The notes: a model not told the origin generated them from the letters alone. 11,748 bases of DNA from CADCWK01 sp964244115 (GCA_964244115.1 CAXTHM010000098.1:1-11748); one strand, 5' to 3'. Shown: positions 1 to 6,482, counted from the stretch's first letter. Numbers and translations are program-made.

Positions 1-76
1 TGGTCGCGGTACTCGTGGCTGTGCTGGTCGCCGTACTCGTGGCTGTGCTGGTCGCCGTACTCGTCGCCGTGCTGGC
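1..76. repeat. Short tandem repeat, 24-bp unit made of two 12-bp halves
   Basis: Two exact 24-bp units lie at 9-32 and 33-56. They are flanked by a partial unit at 1-8 and a diverged one from 57 to about 76. Each unit is two related 12-mers, GTACTCGTGGCT and GTGCTGGTCGCC. On the minus strand the unit encodes Thr-Ser-Thr-Ala twice. Because the unit is a multiple of three, gain or loss of copies would lengthen or shorten the linker without shifting the frame. The array continues to the window edge, so the true copy number is not visible. Confidence 0.85.
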
Positions 77-298
77 CGGCGGCGTGTCGGTCACGCAGGT
101 CGCCAGCACCCCCTGGAGTCGCTGCCCGCCGGCATCGTCGGCCAGGGTATCGTCGAACCCGATCAGACCGGTCCGACCTTCGGCCGCGCTCACGCCGGCG
201 ATGCGACCGACGTCGGGCGAAGACAGCGACGCGACTAGCCCCATGATCACCATGGCAACCAACAGGAATCGCGTGATCGATCCTCTGGATATCTGCAT
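1..298 (-). CDS. Secreted protein with Thr/Ser/Ala repeat, truncated at the window edge
   Basis: This is the N-terminal part (99 codons) of a minus-strand gene that runs off the left edge. It starts at an ATG (298-296) with GAGGT six bases upstream. The protein begins MQISRGSITR, followed by a hydrophobic stretch FLLVAMVIMGLVASL (residues 11-25) and a possible signal peptidase site near GVSA (residues 35-38), so it is probably exported. Residues about 40-68 are an ordinary acidic segment ending in a single Cys (68). From about residue 73 the chain is PPAST followed by an (Ala-Thr-Ser-Thr)n tract, a low-complexity linker of the kind found in exported Chloroflexota surface proteins. The repetitive Val/Ala/Leu reading on the opposite strand is the shadow of this tract. 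I favour the minus strand because it gives a signal peptide, a Shine-Dalgarno site and a promoter. The function is unknown; any functional domain would lie beyond the edge. Confidence 0.68.
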   Translation of the reverse strand, partial: MQISRGSITRFLLVAMVIMGLVASLSSPDVGRIAGVSAAEGRTGLIGFDDTLADDAGGQRLQGVLATCVTDTPPASTATSTATSTATSTATSTATSTAT

Positions 299-377
299 GA
301 TGTGACCTCAACTGACGGGTCGGAGCGCTCGCTTCGAGCGACACGGTTACAGCCTTTGCGTAACTGCTGGCCATCGC

Positions 378-406
378 AGGTTAGATGGCTCTCACGACAA
401 AGTCAA
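378..406 (-). promoter_or_regulatory. Probable sigma70-type promoter for the secreted-protein gene
   Basis: Read on the minus strand, TTGACT (406-401) is followed after exactly 17 bases by TAACCT (383-378). The -35 matches five of six consensus bases; the -10 matches three of six, keeping the key TA...T positions. Transcription would begin near 371, giving a leader of about 73 bases before the ATG at 298. The leader contains a small hairpin, CGCTCG-CTT-CGAGCG (326-340 on the plus strand). This is the only good promoter match I found in the divergent intergenic region. Confidence 0.5.
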
Positions 407-697
407 TCGGTGCTCGGACGGGCAGAGAACTTGAGCATCAGGCCAGACCTACGAGTCGAATCCCGTGCGATCTCGCCAAAAGAAGCCTGCTGGCTTGCCA
501 GGACATCCCGAGATTCGGAGCGACGATAGCGTTCTCCTCGAGTGGCCCATGCTACCCGTGAGCCGCTCCTTTCATCCCACGCCGATCGAAACGATGTTCG
601 GTACGCTGGCAACGAGAACGGTTTCCGACACGCGAACCGACCGTGATCCCCCACTTCATGCGGCTCAACAGGCAGGGCGGGATTCCGCGACCCAGAA

Positions 698-705
698 AGA
701 GAGGA
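698..705 (+). promoter_or_regulatory. Ribosome binding site that fixes the M20 start
   Basis: AGAGAGGA lies six bases upstream of the TTG at 711. This places translation start at TTG-711 rather than the far-upstream ATG at 465; an in-frame ATG at 723 is the fallback. The downstream glutamine-synthetase-like gene has a very similar AGAGAGGA ahead of its GTG. Confidence 0.65.
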
Positions 706-710
706 CCGCG

Positions 711-2045
711 TTGACGACTCCGATGACCACGCCGCCGACCCTGTCCGAAGCACTCGTCGACCGGGTCATCGCAGCGATCGACGATCACCGGCAGGAACTG
801 GTCGAGATCGTCCGGCGACTCGTTCGGATCCCCTCCGAGAACCCCAAGCTGTCCGACCGGACGCCAGGTGGGGAGGCCAGAGTCCAGGAGTACGTCGAGA
901 CGCTCTTCGCCCGGATCGGGGCGACCCCTGATCGCTGGGAACCACTGCCGGGACGCCCGAACCTCGTCGGCACCGTTTCCGGGTCCGGCGGCGGACGCTC
1001 CCTCGCCCTCAACGGTCACGTCGATGTCGTGCCTGCGGGGGATCACGCCGACTGGACCCACCCTCCCTACGCCGCCGAGGTGCATGACGGCAACATCTAC
1101 GGTCGCGGCGCGCTGGACATGAAAGGTGGACTCGGTGCGATGCTCTTCGCCGCGCTGACCCTGAAGCGCCTCGATATCCGGCTAGCGGGAGACGTCTTCC
1201 TCGCATCGGTGATCGACGAGGAGACCGGTGGCCCCGGCACCCGGTCGACGATCGAGCGCGGCTACCGACCGGACTTCGCCCTGGTCGTGGAGCCGACCAC
1301 CGGTCTGGCGATCATGCCGGTCGAAGGCGGGCTCGAGTGGCTCCGCGTCACAGTGACGGGCATCTCGGGTCACTCGGCCTTCCGGTACAGGAGTGTCCAC
1401 GCGGGCGGACAGGGCACCGCTGTCAGCGCCTTCGACAAAGGTCTCAAGATCGTCAACGCGGTGGCGGAACTCGAACGGATGTGGGCCAACCGCAAGGTCC
1501 ACCCGCTGCTGCCGGCCGGGATCACGACGATCAACGTCGGAGTGATCGCGGCGGGTTCCGGCGGCGGAGCCAACGGCATGCCGAACGTGATGACCTCCGT
1601 GTCGTCGCTGCCGGATTACTGCGCCATCGATCTCAGCCTCAAGTTCCTCCCATCGGAGAACACGACGGATGTCCGGGCCGAATTCGAGGAGTACCTCCAC
1701 CACATCTGCCAGGCCGACGACTGGCTGCGCGAGCACCCGCCGACCATCGCGTGGGGACTGCACGGCGTCTCATTCCCGCCCGCGAACACGCCCGCCGATC
1801 ACCCGGCGCTGGAGATCCTGCGGACGACCCTTCGTTCCGTCGGGGCCGAACCGGCCACCCTTGGCTTCGAGGCCGTCAGCGATATCGCCTGGTACGGCGA
1901 GGCCGGAATCCCGTCGGCACTCTGCGGACCCGGCGATGGCGGCGGCGCGCACGGCCTGGACGAGCACGTCTCGGTCGCTAGCCTCGTGCAGGCGTCGAAG
2001 GCGCTGGCGCTCTTCATGATCGGCTGGTGCGGACTCGATGCCTGA
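711..2045 (+). CDS. M20 family metallopeptidase/deacylase (ArgE/DapE/CPG2-like)
   Basis: A cytoplasmic di-zinc hydrolase of the ArgE/DapE/ACY1/CPG2 (M20) family, 444 residues from the TTG start. These enzymes cleave amide bonds of N-acyl amino acids or dipeptides. Visible active-site motifs, in order: NGHVDVVPAG (His103, Asp105), GRGALDMKGG (bridging Asp136), DEETGG (catalytic and metal Glu170/Glu171), VEPT (metal ligand Glu194), and the C-terminal AHGLDEH (metal His414). The inserted dimerisation domain spans roughly residues 200-320 and keeps the conserved His in SGHSAF (His221). All catalytic positions are present, so the enzyme should be active. Length is normal for the family. The substrate cannot be assigned: acetylornithine, succinyl-diaminopimelate, other acyl-amino acids and dipeptides all remain possible. 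A glutamine-synthetase-like ligase 60 bp downstream, rather than arginine or lysine genes, argues for a catabolic or amine-related role. Confidence 0.9.
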   Translation: MTTPMTTPPTLSEALVDRVIAAIDDHRQELVEIVRRLVRIPSENPKLSDRTPGGEARVQEYVETLFARIGATPDRWEPLPGRPNLVGTVSGSGGGRSLALNGHVDVVPAGDHADWTHPPYAAEVHDGNIYGRGALDMKGGLGAMLFAALTLKRLDIRLAGDVFLASVIDEETGGPGTRSTIERGYRPDFALVVEPTTGLAIMPVEGGLEWLRVTVTGISGHSAFRYRSVHAGGQGTAVSAFDKGLKIVNAVAELERMWANRKVHPLLPAGITTINVGVIAAGSGGGANGMPNVMTSVSSLPDYCAIDLSLKFLPSENTTDVRAEFEEYLHHICQADDWLREHPPTIAWGLHGVSFPPANTPADHPALEILRTTLRSVGAEPATLGFEAVSDIAWYGEAGIPSALCGPGDGGGAHGLDEHVSVASLVQASKALALFMIGWCGLDA

Positions 2046-2105
2046 GCCGCTGAACCCCTCCGATCAGCGGGGGAATCGACACGACCGTCAAGAGAGGATC
2101 GTCGG

Positions 2106-3473
2106 GTGACCACGCCAACGCATGAACGCCCACAGACTGCGGATGCCCTCCTGGCCCGGCTGGAGGCGGACGGCATCGAGCGTCTGTGGGTCGTCTATCA
2201 CGATTACCTCGGGCGCGGCGGCGGCAAGATCATCCCGAGGGGGGGCTTCCGGAGCGCGGTGCGCGGCGGTGTCGTCTTCGCCAGGGCCAACCTGGATTTC
2301 GATCATCACGATCACCAGGTCGAGGGCGCCGGCTACCTCGCTGACTCGGGCGATTTCCTCGCCGTCCCGGACCCATCGAGCTACGGGTTGCTCCCCCAGT
2401 TCCCGGCGACCGCCCGCGTCCAGGCGTTCATGCGCCAGGACGACGGGACGGCCTGGGACGGCTGCCCGCGCACCCGGCTCGGCGGGATGGTCGACGCGTT
2501 GCGCGACGAGGGGTACAGCGTCATGGCGGCGCTGGAGCCGGAGTTCTACCTCGTGCGGCGAGACGGACGGGGCGACCTGCACCCGGTCAGCACCTCCCCG
2601 ATGTTCTCCGCCGCCGGTCTCGCGGCCGAAGAACCGTTCCTCCGCCGGGTCCTCGACCTGCTCGGCGGGATGGGTGTCGAGGTGCCGCAGATCGGTCAGG
2701 AATACAGCGCCGGACAGTACGAGCTCTCGACCGCCCATGGCGACCCGCTGACGGCCATCGACCGGTACTATGCGGTCCGGGAAGCCGTCCGCGATGCGGC
2801 CGCGGAGTCCGGCTATGAAGCGACCTTCATGCCCAAACCGTACGCGGACTGGTCCGGGAACAGCCTGCACGTTCACCTCAGCGTCTGGGACGCCAGCGCC
2901 AAGAACGACCTCACCCCTGATCCCGGCGACCAGGTCTCGATCTCGCGGGTCGGGAGGCAGTTCGTCGGCGGCATCCTGTCCCACGTCGACGCGCTGACCG
3001 GTCTCGGTTCACCGACAGTCAATAGCTACAAGCGCCTGCAACCCGGTTCATGGGCTCCAGCCAACACCTACTGGGGTTACGGAAACCGGTCCGGGGTGAT
3101 CCGCATCCCGGGCTACGGCGGACGCCGGCACATCGAGTACCGGGCCAGCGACAACTCGGCCCAGCCCGAGATGCTGCTGACCGGGCTGATCGCCGCCGGT
3201 CTCGACGGGATTCGACGGGACCTCGATCCGGGTCAGCCGTTCCACGGCGACGTCGGCCATATGACGGCGGACGAGATCGCCGCGGCGGAGATCCACGACC
3301 TGCCGCGGACGCTCGATGTCGCGCTCGACGCGCTCGAAGCCGATCAGGTCATCGCCAACGCCGTCGGCACAAGTGCCCTCGGCCATTTCCTGAACATCCG
3401 GCGCCACGAACTCGCCCAATACCAGACGCAGGTCCATGCCTGGGAGCGAGAGACCTACTTCCGGATCGTCTAG
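2106..3473 (+). CDS. Glutamine synthetase family protein, probably a gamma-glutamyl-amine ligase type
   Basis: A 455-residue glutamine-synthetase-fold ligase with a GTG start; AGAGAGGA lies upstream at a slightly long spacing. The beta-grasp N-terminal region covers about residues 1-110 and the ATP-grasp-like catalytic region the rest. Counterparts of the Salmonella GS metal ligands are all visible: EPEF (Glu144/Glu146), GQEYSAGQYE (Glu199, Glu206), NSLHVH (His255, with His257 at the phosphate position) and RHIEYR (Glu344, with Arg346). NSYKRLQPG and WGYGNRSG are also present. ATP-dependent glutamate-amine ligation is therefore likely. The FDGSS loop that helps form the ammonium site of housekeeping GS is not recognisable; the equivalent stretch reads ANLDFDHHDHQ. 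The NLY adenylylation motif is also absent. Both points fit PuuA/IpuC/GlnT-like enzymes that use an organic amine, but ammonia is not excluded. It probably shares a transcript with the M20 gene. Confidence 0.85.
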   Translation: MTTPTHERPQTADALLARLEADGIERLWVVYHDYLGRGGGKIIPRGGFRSAVRGGVVFARANLDFDHHDHQVEGAGYLADSGDFLAVPDPSSYGLLPQFPATARVQAFMRQDDGTAWDGCPRTRLGGMVDALRDEGYSVMAALEPEFYLVRRDGRGDLHPVSTSPMFSAAGLAAEEPFLRRVLDLLGGMGVEVPQIGQEYSAGQYELSTAHGDPLTAIDRYYAVREAVRDAAAESGYEATFMPKPYADWSGNSLHVHLSVWDASAKNDLTPDPGDQVSISRVGRQFVGGILSHVDALTGLGSPTVNSYKRLQPGSWAPANTYWGYGNRSGVIRIPGYGGRRHIEYRASDNSAQPEMLLTGLIAAGLDGIRRDLDPGQPFHGDVGHMTADEIAAAEIHDLPRTLDVALDALEADQVIANAVGTSALGHFLNIRRHELAQYQTQVHAWERETYFRIV

Positions 3474-3498
3474 CGGCCCGTCACTGGTGATTCGTCAG

Positions 3499-3539
3499 GG
3501 TGCCGGGTCTCCCCTCTCCGGGCACCTGCGGAGCCGCAG
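3499..3539 (+). terminator. Weak hairpins just after the glutamine-synthetase-like gene
   Basis: GGTGCC (3499-3504) pairs with GGCACC (3521-3526), with two further G-C pairs inside one mismatch. A second perfect hairpin, CTGCGG-AG-CCGCAG, follows at 3526-3539. They lie 25-65 bases after the stop codon at 3471-3473. There is no T-run, so intrinsic termination is only a possibility. They could also belong to the flank of the palindromic element that starts at 3558. Confidence 0.35.
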
Positions 3540-3557
3540 CGGAGCGAGAGCCGCGTC

Positions 3558-3867
3558 AGCGGTTCTCATGGCCCCTGTCGGTCGCGAGCGGTCAGCCCCA
3601 CCCCCCAGCCCCCTCCCCATCTCGATTCCAGGTGTCTGTCGCAAGGCAGACGTGTGCCTGGAATCGGATGGAGAGGGGGAGTACACCGTGAAACCGGGTG
3701 ATCCGCACGCTATAGCGCGGCGCATAGCGGTTGACGGTGGAGCGAGCTCCCCCTCTCCATCCGGTCCGGACGGAGTCGCCCGCAGGCGACGGAGGCGGAC
3801 CGAGATGGGGAGGGGGCCGGGGGGTGGGGCTCGCCGCTCACGACCCACAGGGGCCATGAGAACCGCT
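3558..3867. repeat. 310-bp nested palindromic intergenic element
   Basis: Outer arms of 67 bp (3558-3624 and 3801-3867) are reverse complements, with five mismatches and no gaps. Inside them sits a perfect 17-bp inverted pair, CGGATGGAGAGGGGGAG at 3665-3681 and its complement at 3747-3763. Each half also carries its own tip hairpin. On the left, CGATTCCAGG/CCTGGAATCG pairs across 3623-3666; on the right, GGTCCG/CGGACC at 3763-3801 encloses GTCGCC-CGCA-GGCGAC at 3775-3790. The centre (3682-3746) shows further partial symmetry, CACCGTGAAACC against GGTTGACGGTGG. The layout is two similar units facing each other head to head. It contains no coding capacity that I credit. It could be a MITE-like or REP-like non-autonomous element, or an RNA structure. 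I see no clear target-site duplication. Confidence 0.85.
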
Positions 3868-3886
3868 CCAGAGGACGGACGAAGCG

Positions 3887-3923
3887 AATCCCCCGGTCGA
3901 GGCGCAAACTCGACCAGGGGATT
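3887..3923. terminator. Strong bidirectional terminator-like hairpin between convergent operons
   Basis: AATCCCCCGGTCGAG (3887-3901) pairs with CTCGACCAGGGGATT (3909-3923), with a single C/A mismatch in 15 positions and a seven-base loop GCGCAAA. On the plus strand it is followed only by TTTC, and on the minus strand by CGCTTCG, so the U-tract is poor. It lies between the stop of the glutamine-synthetase-like gene and the stop of the minus-strand operon's last gene (3980). A role in ending or stabilising both transcripts is therefore likely. Confidence 0.55.
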
Positions 3924-3979
3924 TCAAGGGCCGCCGGAGATCGCGACCGTCGGCTGCATCGACCGCCGCTAACGGGTCC

Positions 3980-4750
3980 TCAGGACGCCGCGACCCCGGC
4001 ATACTCGTTCAACCGGCAGATGCGCTGGATATTCGTCCGGCCGATCTTCCTCTTGGTCTCATCGTCGAGATGACCGAGACGGACGCGGAGCGTCTCGAAC
4101 CCCTGGTCCATGTACGGCGTGTTGGAGCCCCAGACCACCCGGTCGGCGCCGAGTTCGGCGATCGTGTCCTCGATGAAGTCCTCGCGGTAGATCCCCGAGG
4201 TCTCCATGATGACGTTGGGGTTGTTCCGCATCGTCTTGAGGGCGTCGCCGAGCAGCATCCCGCTGATGTTGATCTGGCCGCCGTGGGTGGCGATGATCGT
4301 CAGACCGGGGAACTGGGCGGCGAGGTCGTTGATCTGCGACGGGTGCGAGAACGTCGGGTAGCCGCCCGCCAGCATCAGCGGCAGTCCCCGCTCCTCCAGC
4401 ACCCGGAGCAGCGGGAAGGACAGCTCGTCATTGGCGGCGAACTGCTCCTCGAACGGGTGCAGGTACAGGCCGATCAGCCCGAGCTCGTCGATGCCGCGAC
4501 GCAGCTCGGCCACCGCCCGGTCACCCTGCCAGGGGTCGACGCGGGCGAAGCCGAAGAAGGTCTCCGGGTGGTCCCGGACCGCCTGGGCGACCCGGTCGTT
4601 CTCGGGGCCGAAGTGATAGTCGACGGGTTTGAGCGGGACCAGGATCGCCTGGTCGATCTGATGCTCCTCCATCGAAGCGAGCAGGTCCTCGACCGGGTTC
4701 CGCACCCCGAAGAGCGATTGGCCGATGTGGGCGTGGGCATCGATGAGCAC
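3980..4750 (-). CDS. Amidohydrolase-2 (ACMSD-like) family protein with degenerate active site
   Basis: A 256-residue TIM-barrel protein of the amidohydrolase-2 family, last gene of the minus-strand operon. The first-strand metal motif is intact (DAHAH, His6 and His8), as is the strand-6 His (ATHGG, His156). Two positions that the neighbouring homologue keeps are lost. The strand-5 metal His of the FHCG motif is Ala128 here (LMLAGG), and the strand-8 Asp of the ASDGP motif is Asn210 (WGSNTP). The usual Lys of GLKLHP is Tyr96 (GLYLHP). The fold is clear, but normal zinc-dependent hydrolase or decarboxylase activity is doubtful. It may be a non-catalytic partner, a binding protein, or an enzyme with altered chemistry. 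The start is GTG at 4750, with a perfect AGGAGG six bases upstream that overlaps the stop of the preceding gene, so translation is probably coupled. The reading frame is intact, so it is not an obvious pseudogene. Confidence 0.82.
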   Translation of the reverse strand: MLIDAHAHIGQSLFGVRNPVEDLLASMEEHQIDQAILVPLKPVDYHFGPENDRVAQAVRDHPETFFGFARVDPWQGDRAVAELRRGIDELGLIGLYLHPFEEQFAANDELSFPLLRVLEERGLPLMLAGGYPTFSHPSQINDLAAQFPGLTIIATHGGQINISGMLLGDALKTMRNNPNVIMETSGIYREDFIEDTIAELGADRVVWGSNTPYMDQGFETLRVRLGHLDDETKRKIGRTNIQRICRLNEYAGVAAS

Positions 4751-4756
4751 GGCGAT

Positions 4757-4762
4757 CCTCCT
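4757..4762 (-). promoter_or_regulatory. Strong Shine-Dalgarno overlapping the upstream stop codon
   Basis: Read on the minus strand, the second amidohydrolase ends AAC-TAG and the last two bases of the stop form the beginning of AGGAGG. Six bases later comes the GTG of the last amidohydrolase. This is the best ribosome binding site in the operon and implies translational coupling and matched expression of the two paralogues. Confidence 0.8.
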
Positions 4763-5513
4763 AGTTCTGGGGGGCGGACGGTGTCAGGCCGAGGATGCGC
4801 TCGGTGTTCCCGGAGAAGATCAGGGCTTCCTGCTCCGGGGTCAGACCGGCCCGACGGACCTTCTCGACCTCGATCGTCGGGTCGCAGCCGGGACCGTCGC
4901 TCGCGAACAGGATCCGCTCGCCCAGTTGATCGACCGCCTCCTTGATCAGCTTCGGGTACGGCATCGCGGACGTCTCGAGGATCAGGTTCGGGTGGCGCTT
5001 CGCGACCCGGATCGCGTCCTTGACGTGGAAGTACCCGCCCATGTGGCCGAGGATGATCGTCGCCTCGGGCACCTGGACGGCCGCTTCGGCGACCTGGAGC
5101 GGCATCGTGTACTCCTCGTCCCCGCAGTGGAAGAGGGTCGGCACGTTGAGCCGGGCGGCGTGGCGGATCAGCTCCAGCGTCTGGGGGCTGTTCGGGTGCT
5201 GGAGGTAGCTCACCGGGTGGAGCTTCAGACCGCGCATCTTGTACTCGTTGATCGCCCGGTCGAAGAGCTCGATCGCCTCGTCCCCGTAGCGCGGGTTCAT
5301 CCGGGCGTAACCGATCAGCCGGTCGGGATACTTCTGGACCGCCTCGGCGATGTACTCGATCACCCCTTCTTCGCGGCCCGGCGCGTCGCGGTAGGTCATC
5401 ACGACCGCCCGCTCGATCTCCGCCTCGTCGAGCAGGCGAATGATCATCTCCGGCGGGTCGGACCAGCCCAGCGTTGACGAGTCGTCGACATGCGTATGCG
5501 AGTCGATGATCAT
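4761..5513 (-). CDS. Amidohydrolase-2 (ACMSD-like) family metal-dependent hydrolase
   Basis: A 250-residue TIM-barrel metal-dependent hydrolase or decarboxylase of the amidohydrolase-2 family (COG2159-like). The full set of active-site motifs is present: DSHTH (His6, His8) after strand 1, GLKLHP (Lys97, His99), FHCG (His129), GHMGG (His157) and ASDGPG (Asp206). By analogy with ACMSD, His6, His8, His129 and Asp206 would hold the metal and His157 would act in catalysis. Such enzymes hydrolyse or decarboxylate cyclic or aromatic acids, lactones and related compounds. The substrate is not evident. The gene starts at an ATG with GGGAGAG upstream, follows a short-chain dehydrogenase by 54 bp, and is translationally coupled to a degenerate homologue. 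This suggests a two-protein unit acting at the end of the pathway encoded by the operon. Confidence 0.88.
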   Translation of the reverse strand: MIIDSHTHVDDSSTLGWSDPPEMIIRLLDEAEIERAVVMTYRDAPGREEGVIEYIAEAVQKYPDRLIGYARMNPRYGDEAIELFDRAINEYKMRGLKLHPVSYLQHPNSPQTLELIRHAARLNVPTLFHCGDEEYTMPLQVAEAAVQVPEATIILGHMGGYFHVKDAIRVAKRHPNLILETSAMPYPKLIKEAVDQLGERILFASDGPGCDPTIEVEKVRRAGLTPEQEALIFSGNTERILGLTPSAPQN

Positions 5514-5567
5514 GTGAACTCTCCCTGATAAGCAGACGGGACAGAATCGGGACTGAGCAGCGGGTCG

Positions 5568-6383
5568 CTACCGGACGGTCAGACCTCCGTCGACGGTCAG
5601 GACGGCCCCGGTCGTGAACGAACTGGCGGGCGACGCGAGATAGACGATGGCCCGGGCGACCTCCTCCGGCCGCGCGGTCCGGCCGAGCGGATGGAGCGCC
5701 GCCGTTCGCCGCATCGCTTTCTCGGGCTCCGCGAGGCGGGCCAGGTTGTCCTGGACCATCGGCGTATCGACGGAGCCCGGCGCGACGGCGTTGACCCTGA
5801 TGCCGTGCGGCGCCAGCTCCGTGGCCAGCGCCCGCGTCAGGGCCATCACCGCGCCCTTCGAGGCGCAGTAGACGCTGCTCCCACCCCAGCCGATCAGCCC
5901 GGAGACGGAGCCGAGGTTGACGATCGCGCCCTGGCGGCGGGGGATCATCGACCGCATCGCCGCCTGGGCGACGAAGAACATCCCCCTTGCGTTGACGCCC
6001 ATCATCTGATCGTAGTAAGCCTCGGTGACATCCAGCGAGGACGCGACTGGCGGGTTGATGCCGGCGTCGTTGATCAGGATGTCGGGCGACCCCAGAAGCT
6101 CCTCGATTGCCGCGAACGCGGCCGTGATCGAGGCGACCGAGGCGACGTCGCAGGTGATCGCCTCGTGCCCCGAGCCATCGAGCAGCGCCCGCGTCGACGC
6201 CATGCCGTCCTCCGAGACATCGAGCAACGCGACCCGCACGCCCTGGCTGGCCAGCAGCACCGCGGTCGCCCGGCCGATCCCGGACCCGGCGCCGGTCACG
6301 ACCGCGACCTGTCCGTGCAAACCATCGAATCCGAGCCCGGCACCGGGGGTGGACGCGTGATCGGCTTCTCCGTGTTCACTCAT
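5568..6383 (-). CDS. Short-chain dehydrogenase/reductase (SDR), probably NAD-dependent
   Basis: A classical SDR of 271 residues, an oxidoreductase acting on an alcohol or ketone in the cytoplasm. After a 24-residue N-terminal extension it shows the dinucleotide motif TGAGSGIG (30-37). An Asp at the end of strand 2 (LLDVSED, Asp55) usually indicates NAD rather than NADP. The motif usually written NNAG reads NDAG here (105-108). Asn131 (GVNARG), Ser159 (NLGSVSG), Tyr172 and Lys176 (YCASK) form the catalytic tetrad. The end is TVDGG, normal for the family. The ATG is preceded by GGAGG at good spacing; a second GGAGGTGCT copy 16 bases further up looks like a small local duplication. It lies between another SDR (99 bp upstream) and the amidohydrolase pair, so it probably supplies an oxidised substrate to them. 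The exact substrate is unknown. Confidence 0.9.
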   Translation of the reverse strand: MSEHGEADHASTPGAGLGFDGLHGQVAVVTGAGSGIGRATAVLLASQGVRVALLDVSEDGMASTRALLDGSGHEAITCDVASVASITAAFAAIEELLGSPDILINDAGINPPVASSLDVTEAYYDQMMGVNARGMFFVAQAAMRSMIPRRQGAIVNLGSVSGLIGWGGSSVYCASKGAVMALTRALATELAPHGIRVNAVAPGSVDTPMVQDNLARLAEPEKAMRRTAALHPLGRTARPEEVARAIVYLASPASSFTTGAVLTVDGGLTVR

Positions 6384-6482
6384 CGAGCACCTCCGTAAGC
6401 ACCTCCATCGCGAGGACCGCCCCGTGCCTTGTCGTCTACCGCTGCTGCTCCCTAGTGGTCCCTACCGGTCCGACCCACGGCA

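Larger units (their letters stand above)
299..710. other. Divergent intergenic region, 412 bp, no gene seen
   Basis: This region separates the minus-strand secreted-protein gene from the plus-strand M20 gene. It holds the minus-strand promoter described at 378-406. The frame of the M20 gene is open upstream to an ATG at 465. However, the extra 82 residues are Arg/Pro/Ser-rich, do not resemble the family, and precede a well-placed ribosome binding site at 698-705, so I treat them as untranslated. No convincing plus-strand promoter was found. Confidence 0.6.
3474..3979. other. Convergent intergenic region filled with inverted repeats
   Basis: These 506 bases lie between the 3' ends of two opposing transcripts. 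They contain the weak hairpins at 3499-3539, a 310-bp nested palindrome (3558-3867) and a terminator-like hairpin (3887-3923). Frames here read as Arg/Pro/Ser-rich products that are near-identical on both strands (MAPVGRER...APPP). That is exactly what an inverted repeat produces and is not evidence of a gene. Confidence 0.85.

Noticed and set aside
15..305. Plus-strand frame starting with a Val/Ala/Leu tandem repeat
   Set aside because: It is the complement of the (Ala-Thr-Ser-Thr)n tract. The minus strand has a signal peptide, a ribosome binding site and a promoter, and the plus frame continues into Arg/Pro/Ser-rich non-protein-like sequence.
299..311. GAGGTCACATC shared upstream of the secreted-protein gene and upstream of the binding-protein gene (around 11132-11142)
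   Set aside because: Considered as a common operator, but an 11-base match between two places in about 11.7 kb is expected by chance, and no symmetry or third copy was seen.
465..710. N-terminal extension of the M20 gene to the ATG at 465
   Set aside because: The extra 82 residues do not resemble the family, and a good ribosome binding site precedes the TTG at 711, which gives a normal-length protein.
2055..2075. CCCC...GGGG inverted repeat between the M20 and glutamine-synthetase-like genes
   Set aside because: The stem is only four bases with a long loop and no T-run. It is not enough to call a terminator between genes that look cotranscribed.
3436..3972. Open frames on both strands across the intergenic region
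   Set aside because: Their products are near-identical on the two strands because the DNA is palindromic. They are Arg/Pro/Ser-rich, with no ribosome binding site or family resemblance.
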